Below, one piece after another: positions 26,255 through 35,331 of a stretch of DNA of 64,000 bases. Each line of letters starts with the position of its first letter. Position 1 is the stretch's first letter. Source of the DNA: Flavobacteriales bacterium (lineage in GTDB: Bacteria > Bacteroidota > Bacteroidia > Flavobacteriales_D > Crocinitomicaceae). The stretch covers positions 62,001 through 126,000 of the forward strand of contig CANITF010000002.1 in assembly GCA_947470515.1 (NCBI GenBank). Reading direction: 5' to 3'. The notes beneath the pieces are model-generated. The model saw only the letters and a list, made by a program, of their open reading frames with translations, did not search any database and was not told the DNA's origin. The position numbers and the translations under genes were made by a program.

Positions 26255-27157
26255 ATGCAACACATTCAAATTGGTTCTAGAGGAAGTGATTTAGCTTTAT
26301 GGCAAGCTAATCATGTGAAAAATCAATTAGAACAATTAGGATATAGTGTTGATATTACCATTATCACAACTCAAGGAGATGCAATCCAGGATTTGAGTTT
26401 CGACAAATTGGAAGGAAAAGGATTTTTCACAAAGGAAATTGAACTTGCATTGCTAGAGAAATCAATTGATTTGGCAGTTCATTCGCACAAAGATTTAGAA
26501 ACCAACCAACCGGAAGGATTAATCATTGCTTGTGTTTCAGAACGTGAAGATCCAGCTGATTTACTATTGGTTGCAAAAAGTGCTGTTGATTCAGCTTGCT
26601 TGTGGGACTTAAAAGAAAATGCAGTTATTGGAACTTCATCTGCGCGAAGAAAATCGCAAGTCGTAGGTTTTAGAGAAGACGTTTCTATCAAAGATTTACG
26701 CGGAAATGTACCAACGAGAATTCAGAAATTACGAGAAGGACAATACGACGCTATATTATTAGCAAAAGCTGGTGTTGATCGTTTGAAAATTGACCTTTCC
26801 GAATTTCATGTTGTTGTTTTAGATCCAACAGAATTTATTCCTGCTCCAGCGCAAGGAGTTTTGGCATTACAAATTCGTGAAGAAGATGAAGCGTTATTTA
26901 CACTCCTTCAAAAAATGAATCATTCGACCGTTCAAAATCAAATTGCAATTGAACGTAAAGTTTTGAATTTAATGCAAGGTGGTTGCCAATTGCCTTTAGG
27001 CGTGTATTGTGATGATAACAATGTTGTATTTGTTTCCTATACTGCCAATTGGGAAGATGGAGCAAACTGGTATGAATATGCAACAGATGACCTTTCAAAT
27101 CTCGCTGAAATAATTGTAGAAGACCTAGTTGCAGCGGCAAACGAAGAACTTGAATAA
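26255..27157 (+). CDS. hemC: Porphobilinogen deaminase (hydroxymethylbilane synthase)
   Basis: HemC joins four porphobilinogen units into hydroxymethylbilane. The 300-residue enzyme starts 'QHIQIGSRGSDLALWQANHV' and shows 'HSHKDLET' and 'GTSSARRKSQV'. The dipyrromethane cofactor cysteine is Cys244 in MQGGCQLPLG. The start is 2 bp after hemA, and its 3' end overlaps the probable hemD start. The C-terminal domain 3 is somewhat short (about 50 residues after the cysteine), but this is normal in the group. Confidence 0.93.
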   Translation: MQHIQIGSRGSDLALWQANHVKNQLEQLGYSVDITIITTQGDAIQDLSFDKLEGKGFFTKEIELALLEKSIDLAVHSHKDLETNQPEGLIIACVSEREDPADLLLVAKSAVDSACLWDLKENAVIGTSSARRKSQVVGFREDVSIKDLRGNVPTRIQKLREGQYDAILLAKAGVDRLKIDLSEFHVVVLDPTEFIPAPAQGVLALQIREEDEALFTLLQKMNHSTVQNQIAIERKVLNLMQGGCQLPLGVYCDDNNVVFVSYTANWEDGANWYEYATDDLSNLAEIIVEDLVAAANEELE

Positions 27158-27797
27158 GTCCATTTTTATATCAAAAGACATAAGTGAGGTAGCAATCCTT
27201 CAACAATTCTGTTTAGCGAATAATATCAATCTAATTGCCCATTCGTTAATTCGGTTTGAAGCCGTTTCATTTGACGTTAATCAAACGTACGATGTGCTTT
27301 TTATTTCTAGTATCAGAGCAGCTGAATTTTTCTTAAAAACTGAGAAGATTAAACCTGAAACAGTTATTGCCTGTATAGGTCAAACAACAGCAAGCAAACT
27401 AGAAGATTTAGGAATAAAAATATCTTTCGTTGGAGAGAAATCTGGTAATCCTATTGAAGTTGCTGAAGCCTTCAAAAAATGGTTAGGGAATCGAACGGTG
27501 CTAATTCCTCAATCTAATATCTCAAAACGAACTATCGGGTCGCTTCTTCCTTCCAATCAATGTATTGAACCTATTGTTTATAAGACAGTATCGGATTGCA
27601 AAATAATTGCAGTCTGCAACACCTACATTTTTACAAGCCCATCCAACGTTGTCAGCTTTTTGAAATGCAATAAACTGCCACTAGGTAAAATCATTGCTTG
27701 GGGAGAAACAACAAGAAAACAGATCGAAGCAAAAGGAATTACTGTCTCGATTACACTTCAAAAAGCAGAAGTTGGAGAGTTGATAAAACTTCTTTAA
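27150..27797 (+). CDS. hemD: Uroporphyrinogen-III synthase
   Basis: HemD closes and inverts hydroxymethylbilane to uroporphyrinogen III. The 215-residue product is weakly conserved, as always in this family. It shows 'NKSIFISKDISEVAILQQFC', 'DVLFISSIRAAEFFL', 'VIACIGQTTASKLEDLG' and 'TYIFTSPSNVVSFL', which match the two-domain HemD pattern. No ATG is available, so TTG at 27150 (giving MNKSIFISK) is preferred. TTG 27129 is an alternative that would add seven residues. Position directly after hemA and hemC supports the call. The next pathway gene hemE is not in the window. Confidence 0.82.
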   Translation: MNKSIFISKDISEVAILQQFCLANNINLIAHSLIRFEAVSFDVNQTYDVLFISSIRAAEFFLKTEKIKPETVIACIGQTTASKLEDLGIKISFVGEKSGNPIEVAEAFKKWLGNRTVLIPQSNISKRTIGSLLPSNQCIEPIVYKTVSDCKIIAVCNTYIFTSPSNVVSFLKCNKLPLGKIIAWGETTRKQIEAKGITVSITLQKAEVGELIKLL

Positions 27798-27822
27798 ATT
27801 CTCGGAAGTAAATTATCAAAAC

Positions 27823-29988
27823 TTACTTTTTCACAAACTGCATTGTCTTCGTAATTTCCCCTGCTTTTATTGTAACAAAATATACACCTGCTGCTATATT
27901 TTCCGTGTCCATTATCACATTGTTGGACCCACTTGCTGCATTTATAACATATTTTGAGGCTGTTTTCCCAGTGATATCCATAATAGTCAATTGCGTAATT
28001 TGGTTTGAACTCAATGTAAATCTCACGTTCAATTCAGCATCAGTCGGATTTGGATATACAGATAATTCAGCTATGTCTCCTTCTTCAGCTATTCCTAAAA
28101 CTACCGTGTTCGACGGTGATCCTAGATAAAGATTAATGTCATCCAAATAAAAATTATTTCCTCCTTGCCCCTCAAATTGAAATTTCACACGAAATTTATC
28201 CACAAAATAATTTGATGTGATATTGGTCATGTGAACTGTTGTCCAATCGGCAGAAGAACTCGGTGTCCATGGCGTATATTCGACCAAAGGCGATAATTGA
28301 ACACCATGAATTGTTTTCCTTTGAGTCCAAGTATCACTGCAATCATTTGTAACAAATACCCTTAACCACTCATCAGTTGCATCATATCTTTTGCGGTAAG
28401 CGTATTTAAAGCTTAAAGTAACATTTTCGGTAAATGGATCAACCACTGAAAGATCTATTGCTGTTGAAATGAGTGCGTCAGTATTCACTCCTATTTGACC
28501 AAAGTTTGCTAATTTAACACAATGGCTCCCTGATGAACCAGTAGTTTGATCAATTTGATAAGTAGCATTGCTTTGTTCATTTTCGTTAGACCAATATGTT
28601 GCACCAGCAAGTGTTGTCAATCCTTCAAAACCTTCCCAATAAGGCAAAGAATGTGCGAAAGGCAGAATTGTAATATATTGATTTTTAATCTCCGTATCAT
28701 TGTTTGTGCCATCGGAAGCGAGCAATGAAATTTGATAATTTCCAGGTGTAAAAAATTGGACCACTGGATTTTGAGAATTTGAACTAGATCCATTGATAAA
28801 AACCCAATCAACATTCATTACCCCTGGACTTATTGACCAATTCCAATTTATTGGATTTTGAAAACTACGGTCAATAAAATTGATTGAATCTCCAACGCAT
28901 ACACTTGTTTTAAAGGATTCAAAATCAGATTTACATAAGATCAAGGGATTAAAAACACCTGTTTCAATTAGATTTTGTGGGCTAACCATGTTTACAAGGA
29001 AATTAATTGAATTCACATTGTTCAGCATCAGGGCTGCTTGATCTCTTGAGAACATGTTTTGACATTCATTGTAACTCATATAGTTTTCAATTTGATCAAG
29101 AGCATTAAAACCATAATCATCGTTTATTGGCACATCCGGACAACTATTCCATGTTTGAGAACAACTCCAGTTTGGTGCAGCTTGGGGAGGCGTATCGCAG
29201 CAATAATCTCCGTTTTGATTGCAATCATCTGAATGACATCCTTGGTCAAAAATATGTGCTAAGCCAAATGCATGGCCCATTTCGTGAGTCAATGTTCTCC
29301 CGTCTGAATTGTTTGCCGTTTCAATTGTACCAAAAGTATCGTGACGAATCAAAATTCCATATTCGGTTCCAACGCCTCCATAAGGATAATAAGCATAGCC
29401 AAGGATCATTCCAGGAGCACCATCATTATTAATAGAATTAACGACCCAAATATTAAAGTATTTATCCAAAGGCCATTGATCTGAACCTCCATTTACATCA
29501 TATTTACAGTCCTCACCAGCATCATAAGTTAAATTAGGCGCATTTACACGTACAATACCATTGGTACAATTACCATCTGGATCTATTTTTGCCAATATAA
29601 ACTCACAATTCATGACTCCAGCCTGGGGCTTAAAAGGTGCATTCATTGTGTTTCTGGTAATATTCGTGTCTGGATTTTGACGGTTGTAATCTTGATTCAA
29701 AATATCCAAAGCACTTTGAATTTGCTCATCTGAAATGTCTCCAATTCCATTATCATGTATTACGTGAACTACAACTGGAATTGTCATTGCGGACTTTGGA
29801 ATTTGTCCATTTTGATAAGTTCCTCCATTCGCTGCTTTAGACATCGCTTTATGCAATAATTCTGCATAATTAGGGTCATTATTTTTCATTTGTTGAACAA
29901 TTCTATCGGTACCACACCAATTCGAGAACTGCTGTGTATAGCCTGAAAAACTAATAAAAAGAAGAATGTAGAGTAATTTTAATTTCAT
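27823..29988 (-). CDS. Secreted M43 metalloprotease with PKD and T9SS sorting domains
   Basis: The 721-residue protein has a signal peptide (MKLKLLYILLFISFSGYTQ) and a pappalysin-like M43 catalytic domain. The zinc motif HEMGHAFGLAH has His235, Glu236, His239 and His245, and a Met-turn-like 'IENYMSYNECQNMFS' follows. Paired cysteine motifs (HSDDCNQNGDYCCDTPPQ) come next. A PKD-like domain follows 'CKSDFESFKTSVCVGDSINF' near residue 352, then a jelly-roll-like module ('WEGFEGLT...NFYLDDINLYLG'). The C-terminal type A sorting domain 'LSVYPNPTDAELNVRF...MQFVKK' directs type IX secretion. It is convergent with hemD. Confidence 0.9.
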   Translation of the reverse strand: MKLKLLYILLFISFSGYTQQFSNWCGTDRIVQQMKNNDPNYAELLHKAMSKAANGGTYQNGQIPKSAMTIPVVVHVIHDNGIGDISDEQIQSALDILNQDYNRQNPDTNITRNTMNAPFKPQAGVMNCEFILAKIDPDGNCTNGIVRVNAPNLTYDAGEDCKYDVNGGSDQWPLDKYFNIWVVNSINNDGAPGMILGYAYYPYGGVGTEYGILIRHDTFGTIETANNSDGRTLTHEMGHAFGLAHIFDQGCHSDDCNQNGDYCCDTPPQAAPNWSCSQTWNSCPDVPINDDYGFNALDQIENYMSYNECQNMFSRDQAALMLNNVNSINFLVNMVSPQNLIETGVFNPLILCKSDFESFKTSVCVGDSINFIDRSFQNPINWNWSISPGVMNVDWVFINGSSSNSQNPVVQFFTPGNYQISLLASDGTNNDTEIKNQYITILPFAHSLPYWEGFEGLTTLAGATYWSNENEQSNATYQIDQTTGSSGSHCVKLANFGQIGVNTDALISTAIDLSVVDPFTENVTLSFKYAYRKRYDATDEWLRVFVTNDCSDTWTQRKTIHGVQLSPLVEYTPWTPSSSADWTTVHMTNITSNYFVDKFRVKFQFEGQGGNNFYLDDINLYLGSPSNTVVLGIAEEGDIAELSVYPNPTDAELNVRFTLSSNQITQLTIMDITGKTASKYVINAASGSNNVIMDTENIAAGVYFVTIKAGEITKTMQFVKK

Positions 29989-30008
29989 AATATATTTTCT
30001 TTAAAACA

Positions 30009-30038
30009 AAAAAAGGTCTTTACGAAAAGACCTTTTTT
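30009..30038 (-). terminator. Intrinsic terminator after the M43 pair
   Basis: AAAAAAGGTCTTT (30009-30021), loop ACGA, and AAAGACCTTTTTT (30026-30038) form a 13-bp stem. Read on the minus strand it lies 16 bases after the stop of the M43 gene at 30054 and ends in a T run. It separates this gene from the third protease. Confidence 0.85.
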
Positions 30039-30053
30039 ATAAATGTGTGGGTT

Positions 30054-32201
30054 TTATTTTATAACAAACTGTAATACTTTTTGAGCATCACCAGATTTTA
30101 TAGCAATAAAATAAGATCCAGCTGACAAAGATTGCGTGTCTATCATTACAAGATTGCTTCCTATCGCAGCATATACATTATGATTTTGGACAATTTTGCC
30201 AGTAACATCTTGTATTTGAATTTGAACAGTTTTTGCATCCTGCACTGTGAACTCTATATTCACTTCATTTTCTGCTGGATTCGGGTACAATGATAATCCT
30301 TCAATTTCACCTTGCTCAGATACTGTCAAAACGATATTATCAGAAGGACCGCCAGAATAGATATTAATATCATCTAGGAAAATATTATTCCCGTTTGCGC
30401 CTTCAAAATTGAATTTATAGTTAAAATTTTCAACCCAATAATCACTTGTTACATTCGTCATATGAACAGTTGTCCAATCAGCAATACTTGTCGGAGTCCA
30501 AGAAGAACTAACAGTAGTATTTGACAGTGAAGCACCACAAAGTGTTTTACGTTGAGCCCAAGTTGTTCCGCAATTAGAAGTTAAAAACACTTTCAAGCAT
30601 TCATTATCCGCTGCCAATCGTTTACGATAAGCATATCTAAAACTTAATGTTACTCCACCATTACCCGCCGTAACACCTGAAAGATCTACAGGAGAAGCAA
30701 TTAACTCATCTAGATTTGCACCAGATTGACCAAAATTTATCAATTTAACAGATTTAGTTCCTGAATGCCCTACTGTGTTTTCTAAAACAAATGCATTGTT
30801 ACTTCCAGGATTTACAACTTGCCAATTGTTTGTTGCACTGAGAGAAGAATACAATTCAAATCCTTCAAAGAAAGGTAATGAACTAGAATTTTCTAACACT
30901 TTAATATATTGTGTTTTGGTTTCAGAATCACTCACAGAACCATCAGTTGCTGTCAAAGTAACCTCATATATACCGGGAGTTGAATAGGTAATTAATGGAT
31001 TTTGACTAGTTGATGTTGATGGTGTTCCTGATGGAAAATTCCATGTCCAACCATTGGCTGCATTGTATGAATCGTCTGTAAATTGAATTTGATCTCCAAC
31101 GCAAACTGTTGTTTTATTGGAGATAAAATCTGCTTTACACATCGCTGCTGGTAAATTAATACCCGTTGCTGCTGCATTAGCAGAAGAAGCTAAACTCGTT
31201 AAATAACTTAAACTAGTAAATTCAGATTCCATTATCGTTGCTTGATCATATGAAAACATATTTTGACAAGCATTGTAACTCATATAATTCTCAATTTGAT
31301 CTAATGCATCAAATCCATAAGCATCATTTGTAGGCGTTTGGGTACAACTATTTAATGTTGAGGAACATGAATAAAAAGCCTCTGATTGAGGCGGAGTATC
31401 ACAGCAATAATCTCCGTTGTTGTTACAATTATTTGAATGACACCCTCCTTGAAAAGTGTGCAATAAACCAAAGCAATGGCCTACTTCATGAGTTATCGTT
31501 CTTCCATCTTCGCCTGCAGCAGTGCCAACAGTTCCAGTATAATCCTGTCTCATAGTCAAACCATAAGTATTTGCAGGCCCACCCCAAGTATCTGGAAATT
31601 GTGCATAACCTAAAATAATTGAACCATCTGGATTTGGCACATCAATCGAGTTTACAATCCAAACGTTGAAATATTTGTTTCTTGGCCACGCATTTAAACC
31701 TCCGCTTGAAGTAAATTTGTGCGGTTCTGAATTCATATCAATTTCATATGTGATATTTGAAGCAACATCTTTCCGTTCGATTCCATTGGTGCAATTACCG
31801 TTAGGGTCTATTTTCGCCAAAATAAATTGAATTTGCATTGAAGCTGCATTCGTTTTAAATGGCGCTGTTGGTGTTAACCGTGTGTTTACAGTATCTAAAT
31901 TTAATCTATTGAAATCTCTGTTTAAAACATCTAAAGTAGACTGAATTTGAGCAACTGAAATATTCCCAATACCATTATCATGTAAAATATGAAATACAAC
32001 AGGAATTGTTTTAATTACTTTTTCATGTCCCGATTGAGAAGCCGCAGCTTCACTCATACTCTGATGGATCTCTTCTGCCATTCCTGGAGAATTATCAATT
32101 CGCTGTTGGAGTTTTTTATCTGTTCCACACCAATTAGCAGTTTTCTGAGAAAACCCTAGAAAACTTAATGAGCATATGGATATTAATATTATTTTCTTCA
32201 T
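30054..32201 (-). CDS. Secreted M43 metalloprotease with PKD and T9SS sorting domains (mosaic paralogue)
   Basis: The 715-residue protein starts at ATG 32201 (MKKIILISICSLSFLGFSQ), seven bases after the upstream paralogue stop. The catalytic motif is HEVGHCFGLLH (His238, Glu239, His242, His248). The Cys-rich 'HSNNCNNNGDYCCDTPPQ' and 'IENYMSYNACQNMFS' resemble the gene at 27.8 kb. From 'MCKADFISNKTTVCVGDQIQF' onward, including the PKD domain, the jelly-roll module and the sorting domain 'LSLYPNPAENEVNIEF...LQFVIK', it is nearly the same as the gene at 32.2 kb. It is probably co-transcribed with that gene and ends at a strong terminator. Substrate unknown. Confidence 0.9.
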   Translation of the reverse strand: MKKIILISICSLSFLGFSQKTANWCGTDKKLQQRIDNSPGMAEEIHQSMSEAAASQSGHEKVIKTIPVVFHILHDNGIGNISVAQIQSTLDVLNRDFNRLNLDTVNTRLTPTAPFKTNAASMQIQFILAKIDPNGNCTNGIERKDVASNITYEIDMNSEPHKFTSSGGLNAWPRNKYFNVWIVNSIDVPNPDGSIILGYAQFPDTWGGPANTYGLTMRQDYTGTVGTAAGEDGRTITHEVGHCFGLLHTFQGGCHSNNCNNNGDYCCDTPPQSEAFYSCSSTLNSCTQTPTNDAYGFDALDQIENYMSYNACQNMFSYDQATIMESEFTSLSYLTSLASSANAAATGINLPAAMCKADFISNKTTVCVGDQIQFTDDSYNAANGWTWNFPSGTPSTSTSQNPLITYSTPGIYEVTLTATDGSVSDSETKTQYIKVLENSSSLPFFEGFELYSSLSATNNWQVVNPGSNNAFVLENTVGHSGTKSVKLINFGQSGANLDELIASPVDLSGVTAGNGGVTLSFRYAYRKRLAADNECLKVFLTSNCGTTWAQRKTLCGASLSNTTVSSSWTPTSIADWTTVHMTNVTSDYWVENFNYKFNFEGANGNNIFLDDINIYSGGPSDNIVLTVSEQGEIEGLSLYPNPAENEVNIEFTVQDAKTVQIQIQDVTGKIVQNHNVYAAIGSNLVMIDTQSLSAGSYFIAIKSGDAQKVLQFVIK

Positions 32202-32208
32202 TAAATTT

Positions 32209-34377
32209 TTATTTAATAACAAATTGTAACACTTTTTGAGAATCTCCTGATTTTATTGCTACAAAATAAACGCCAGATGACAATGTTTGAGTATCCATCA
32301 TCACTAAATTTGCCCCAACAGCTGCATTCACATTATGGTATTGTATGATTTTACCCGATACATCTTGAATTTGAACTTGAACTGTTTTTGCATCCTTAAC
32401 ACTAAATTGAAGGTTTACTTCATTTTCTGCCGGATTAGGATACAGAGATAAACCATCAATTTCATCTAATTCTGCAACATTCACAACAATATTATCAGAA
32501 GGTCCACCAGAATAGATATTTATGTCGTCTAAATATAAATTATTCCCATTTGCCCCATCGAATCTAAATTTATAATTAAAATTATCAACCCAATATTCAC
32601 TGGTGATATTTGTCATGTGAATTGTTGTCCAATCTGACGCACTAGAAGGCGCCCAAGAAGTTGAGATTGCAGTTGAAGACAAAACGGTACCACAAATAGT
32701 TTTTCGTTGAGCCCAAGTGTCTCCGCAATTAGATGTTATGAATACTTTCAAACATTCACTATCAGCAGATAAACGTTTACGATGTGCATATCTAAAACTT
32801 AATGTTACTCCTCCTGAACCAGCAGTAACTCCAGATAAATCGACAGGATAAGCAATTAATTCGTCTAAGTTCGTACCACTTTGTCCAAAGTTCGCCAATT
32901 TAGCACATTTCATTCCTGAATGGCTAACTGCATTATCAATTACAAAAGTAGTGTTGTTGTTTAAGTTGTACGTTTGCCAATTATTGGTACCCGCAAAAGA
33001 AGTATATGATTCAAATCCATCAAAAAATGGAATAGTTGATGACGACGCATATACTTTAATATACTGAGTTTTAACTTCTGCATCTGAGATAGTGCCATCC
33101 GTTGCAGTTAGCGTTACTTGATAGATCCCAGGGGTTGAATAAGTCACAACAGGATTTTGGCTATTCGATGATGATGGTGTTCCTGAAGGAAAACTCCAAG
33201 TCCAACCTGTCACAGCGTTATATGAATCATCTGTAAATTGTACAACTTCTCCAACGCAAACCGTTGTTTTACTTGCCGAAAAATCTGCTTTACATAAAGA
33301 AGTCGTTCCCGTTGCACCTGTTGCTGCTAAATTAGCTGGCTGCCAAAGATTTCTTCTTCCTGTGGAATTAACTTCTAAAGCTGCTCTCATTCGACTAACC
33401 TGTCCTGCTGTAAACATTTTTGAACAGTATGAATAGTCCATATAGTTCTCCACATTATCTCGCATAGGAAACCCCCAATAAGCATCGTCTGAATTACACG
33501 TATTCGAATTTATAGCACATGAAGTAACACCAATACAGTTTGGAGTGTCTTGAACATTATCATCTGTTCCACAACTAGAAGTATTTCCGGGATTGTTATT
33601 TCCACCCCATGTATGAGACAAGTTCAACCAATGACCAACCTCATGAGTAAAAGCGCGGCTTGTGCCAATTGAACTTGTACCAATAGATCCAACATAATTG
33701 TGTAAAATCCAGATTCCGTTTGTCATATCATTATTTGACCAATTTGAAGGATTTGTTGTGTAACCAGCAGCACCACCTGCTTCAGCAACAATAAATACAT
33801 TCAAATAATCATCTCCTGGCCATTGTCCGTTGTAAACATCGTTTCCAGAAACAATCGCACTAACTTGATCTCCTCCATCGGCTCCATTAAACGCCAAAGA
33901 AGAAACTGTTCGTGTGATTCCAGTAAAACAAGCTCCATTTGGTGCAATGGTTGCTAAAACAAATTCAATTTCAGAATCAGCTGGCATTCCTTGGAAATCT
34001 GCATGAACATTATTCGCGTCTGCATTTTGAAGTCGGAAATCACGGTTTAAGATAGCAACTTGATCCAAAATTTGCTCATCACTTATATTTTCCGCACCAT
34101 CGTTGTGCAATACGTGAAAAACAACCGGAATTTTATATACGAATGCCTTTTCCGTCCCACCTTTTTTTAATTGAGCAGTTGTTTCCTCTTGCTCCTTAAT
34201 CCATGCTTTTAAGTATTCTGGATTCGATTTAAGCTCATTCATTTTTTTGTGCGTAATGCAATATTCCACATTCTCACCGTCACGCGCATTATTTTGATTA
34301 AAAGTAGTTGTTTGAGCATTTCCTAAAAGGGCAGTAAAAATGGAGAACCCAATTAGGATTAAAGTATTTTTTTTCAT
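32209..34377 (-). CDS. Secreted M43 metalloprotease with PKD and T9SS sorting domains (divergent catalytic domain)
   Basis: The 722-residue protein has a signal peptide (MKKNTLILIGFSIFTALLGNAQ). An N-terminal helical part ('CITHKKMNELKSNPEYLKAWIKEQEE') is followed by the zinc motif HEVGHWLNLSH (His245, Glu246, His249, His255). 'WGGNNNPGNTSSCGTDDNVQDTPNC' is the classic M43 cysteine arrangement with the TPNC motif. 'VENYMDYSYCSKMFTAGQVSRM' forms the Met-turn. A PKD domain, a jelly-roll-like module and a type A sorting domain ending 'VLQFVIK' follow. It heads the two-gene protease operon. The catalytic half is distant from the other two proteases although the C-terminal half is almost shared with the middle one. 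Confidence 0.9.
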   Translation of the reverse strand: MKKNTLILIGFSIFTALLGNAQTTTFNQNNARDGENVEYCITHKKMNELKSNPEYLKAWIKEQEETTAQLKKGGTEKAFVYKIPVVFHVLHNDGAENISDEQILDQVAILNRDFRLQNADANNVHADFQGMPADSEIEFVLATIAPNGACFTGITRTVSSLAFNGADGGDQVSAIVSGNDVYNGQWPGDDYLNVFIVAEAGGAAGYTTNPSNWSNNDMTNGIWILHNYVGSIGTSSIGTSRAFTHEVGHWLNLSHTWGGNNNPGNTSSCGTDDNVQDTPNCIGVTSCAINSNTCNSDDAYWGFPMRDNVENYMDYSYCSKMFTAGQVSRMRAALEVNSTGRRNLWQPANLAATGATGTTSLCKADFSASKTTVCVGEVVQFTDDSYNAVTGWTWSFPSGTPSSSNSQNPVVTYSTPGIYQVTLTATDGTISDAEVKTQYIKVYASSSTIPFFDGFESYTSFAGTNNWQTYNLNNNTTFVIDNAVSHSGMKCAKLANFGQSGTNLDELIAYPVDLSGVTAGSGGVTLSFRYAHRKRLSADSECLKVFITSNCGDTWAQRKTICGTVLSSTAISTSWAPSSASDWTTIHMTNITSEYWVDNFNYKFRFDGANGNNLYLDDINIYSGGPSDNIVVNVAELDEIDGLSLYPNPAENEVNLQFSVKDAKTVQVQIQDVSGKIIQYHNVNAAVGANLVMMDTQTLSSGVYFVAIKSGDSQKVLQFVIK

Positions 34378-34498
34378 AGTTATAACAGTTTGTCCTTATT
34401 AAAAAACGTTCTAAAGTACAAAAGGTTTAATGCACTACAAAAATAAAAATTACCAAACGGTAAATATAAATGTCGAAAGGTTTGATTCCTAAGATTTA

Positions 34499-35197
34499 TT
34501 ATAGGTTATTCAAATTGCAAATTACCGGATTCGATTCCTTTTTTTGAATCAATTTAACTAGTTTATTTACAGCATCATTAGTACTAGTTAATTCCCCATT
34601 TTCATGTAAACTTCTAAAATTATCAAGGCTTGAAAAGTCAACTTTGTTGGTTGCCCTAATTTTTTCCTGCATAGGCGTATCAATTACACCTGGAGCAACC
34701 GCAAATACCTTAATATTTCTACCTTTTTCTTGCTCTTCAAGATAAATTGTTTCAGAAAAGCGATCCATTGCAATTTTTGAAGAACAATATGCAGCCCAAG
34801 AAGGAATAGGTCTATTGGCAGCTCCTGAACTAATATTTATTATCGTTAATTTATTATCATAAGTTGTTTGACGCAGAAATTCTTGACATAGAATCATAGG
34901 GGAAATTGCATTTACAGTCATTACTTCTTCAATATCAGATTCATTTTGCTCACTAATTCGCTTGATGTTTCCAATTACACCGGCGTTGTTTATAAGTACA
35001 AGTTCATTTTCCTTGCTATTAAATTTGATTGATTTTACTTCATTCACATTGGATAAATCGCATTGAATAAAAGTAAAATTTGGATGGTCAAAAGAATGTG
35101 ATCTTCCTATTCCTGTTACTTGATGTCCAGCAGTAAGAAAATAATCGACAAATTCTTTACCTAATCCTTTTGAAATACCAGTTATAAAAATGTGCAT
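34499..35197 (-). CDS. SDR family NAD(P)-dependent oxidoreductase
   Basis: The 232-residue short-chain dehydrogenase has the cofactor motif TGISKGLG (residues 6-13), 'LINNAGVIG' near residue 75, and the catalytic Ser, Tyr and Lys in 'NISSGAANRPIPSWAAYCSSK'. 'VAPGVIDTPMQ' follows as in the family. The layout resembles sepiapterin-reductase-like SDRs (YciK/benzil reductase type), but the substrate cannot be read from sequence. It is probably monocistronic, since the downstream gap contains no related gene. Confidence 0.85.
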   Translation of the reverse strand: MHIFITGISKGLGKEFVDYFLTAGHQVTGIGRSHSFDHPNFTFIQCDLSNVNEVKSIKFNSKENELVLINNAGVIGNIKRISEQNESDIEEVMTVNAISPMILCQEFLRQTTYDNKLTIINISSGAANRPIPSWAAYCSSKIAMDRFSETIYLEEQEKGRNIKVFAVAPGVIDTPMQEKIRATNKVDFSSLDNFRSLHENGELTSTNDAVNKLVKLIQKKESNPVICNLNNL

Positions 35198-35215
35198 AGT
35201 GATATAAAACTTATT

Positions 35216-35331
35216 AAAAAGGAACGATGAGTGATGAATGATTAGTTTAAAACTGATAGTTTAAAGTTTAAAAAACAAAGACTTATAAAAAAGGAACGAT
35301 GAGTTTAAAACTGATAGTTTAAAGTTTAAAA
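35216..35331. repeat. Two direct copies of a 58-bp repeat
   Basis: AAAAAGGAACGATGAG followed by GTTTAAAACTGATAGTTT and AAAGTTTAAAA appears twice (at about 35216-35273 and 35287-35331). The second copy lacks a short GTGATGAATGATTA insert. The 19-base core is also found at 13632-13650. The repeat fills the gap between the SDR and cystathionine gamma-synthase genes. Confidence 0.75.
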
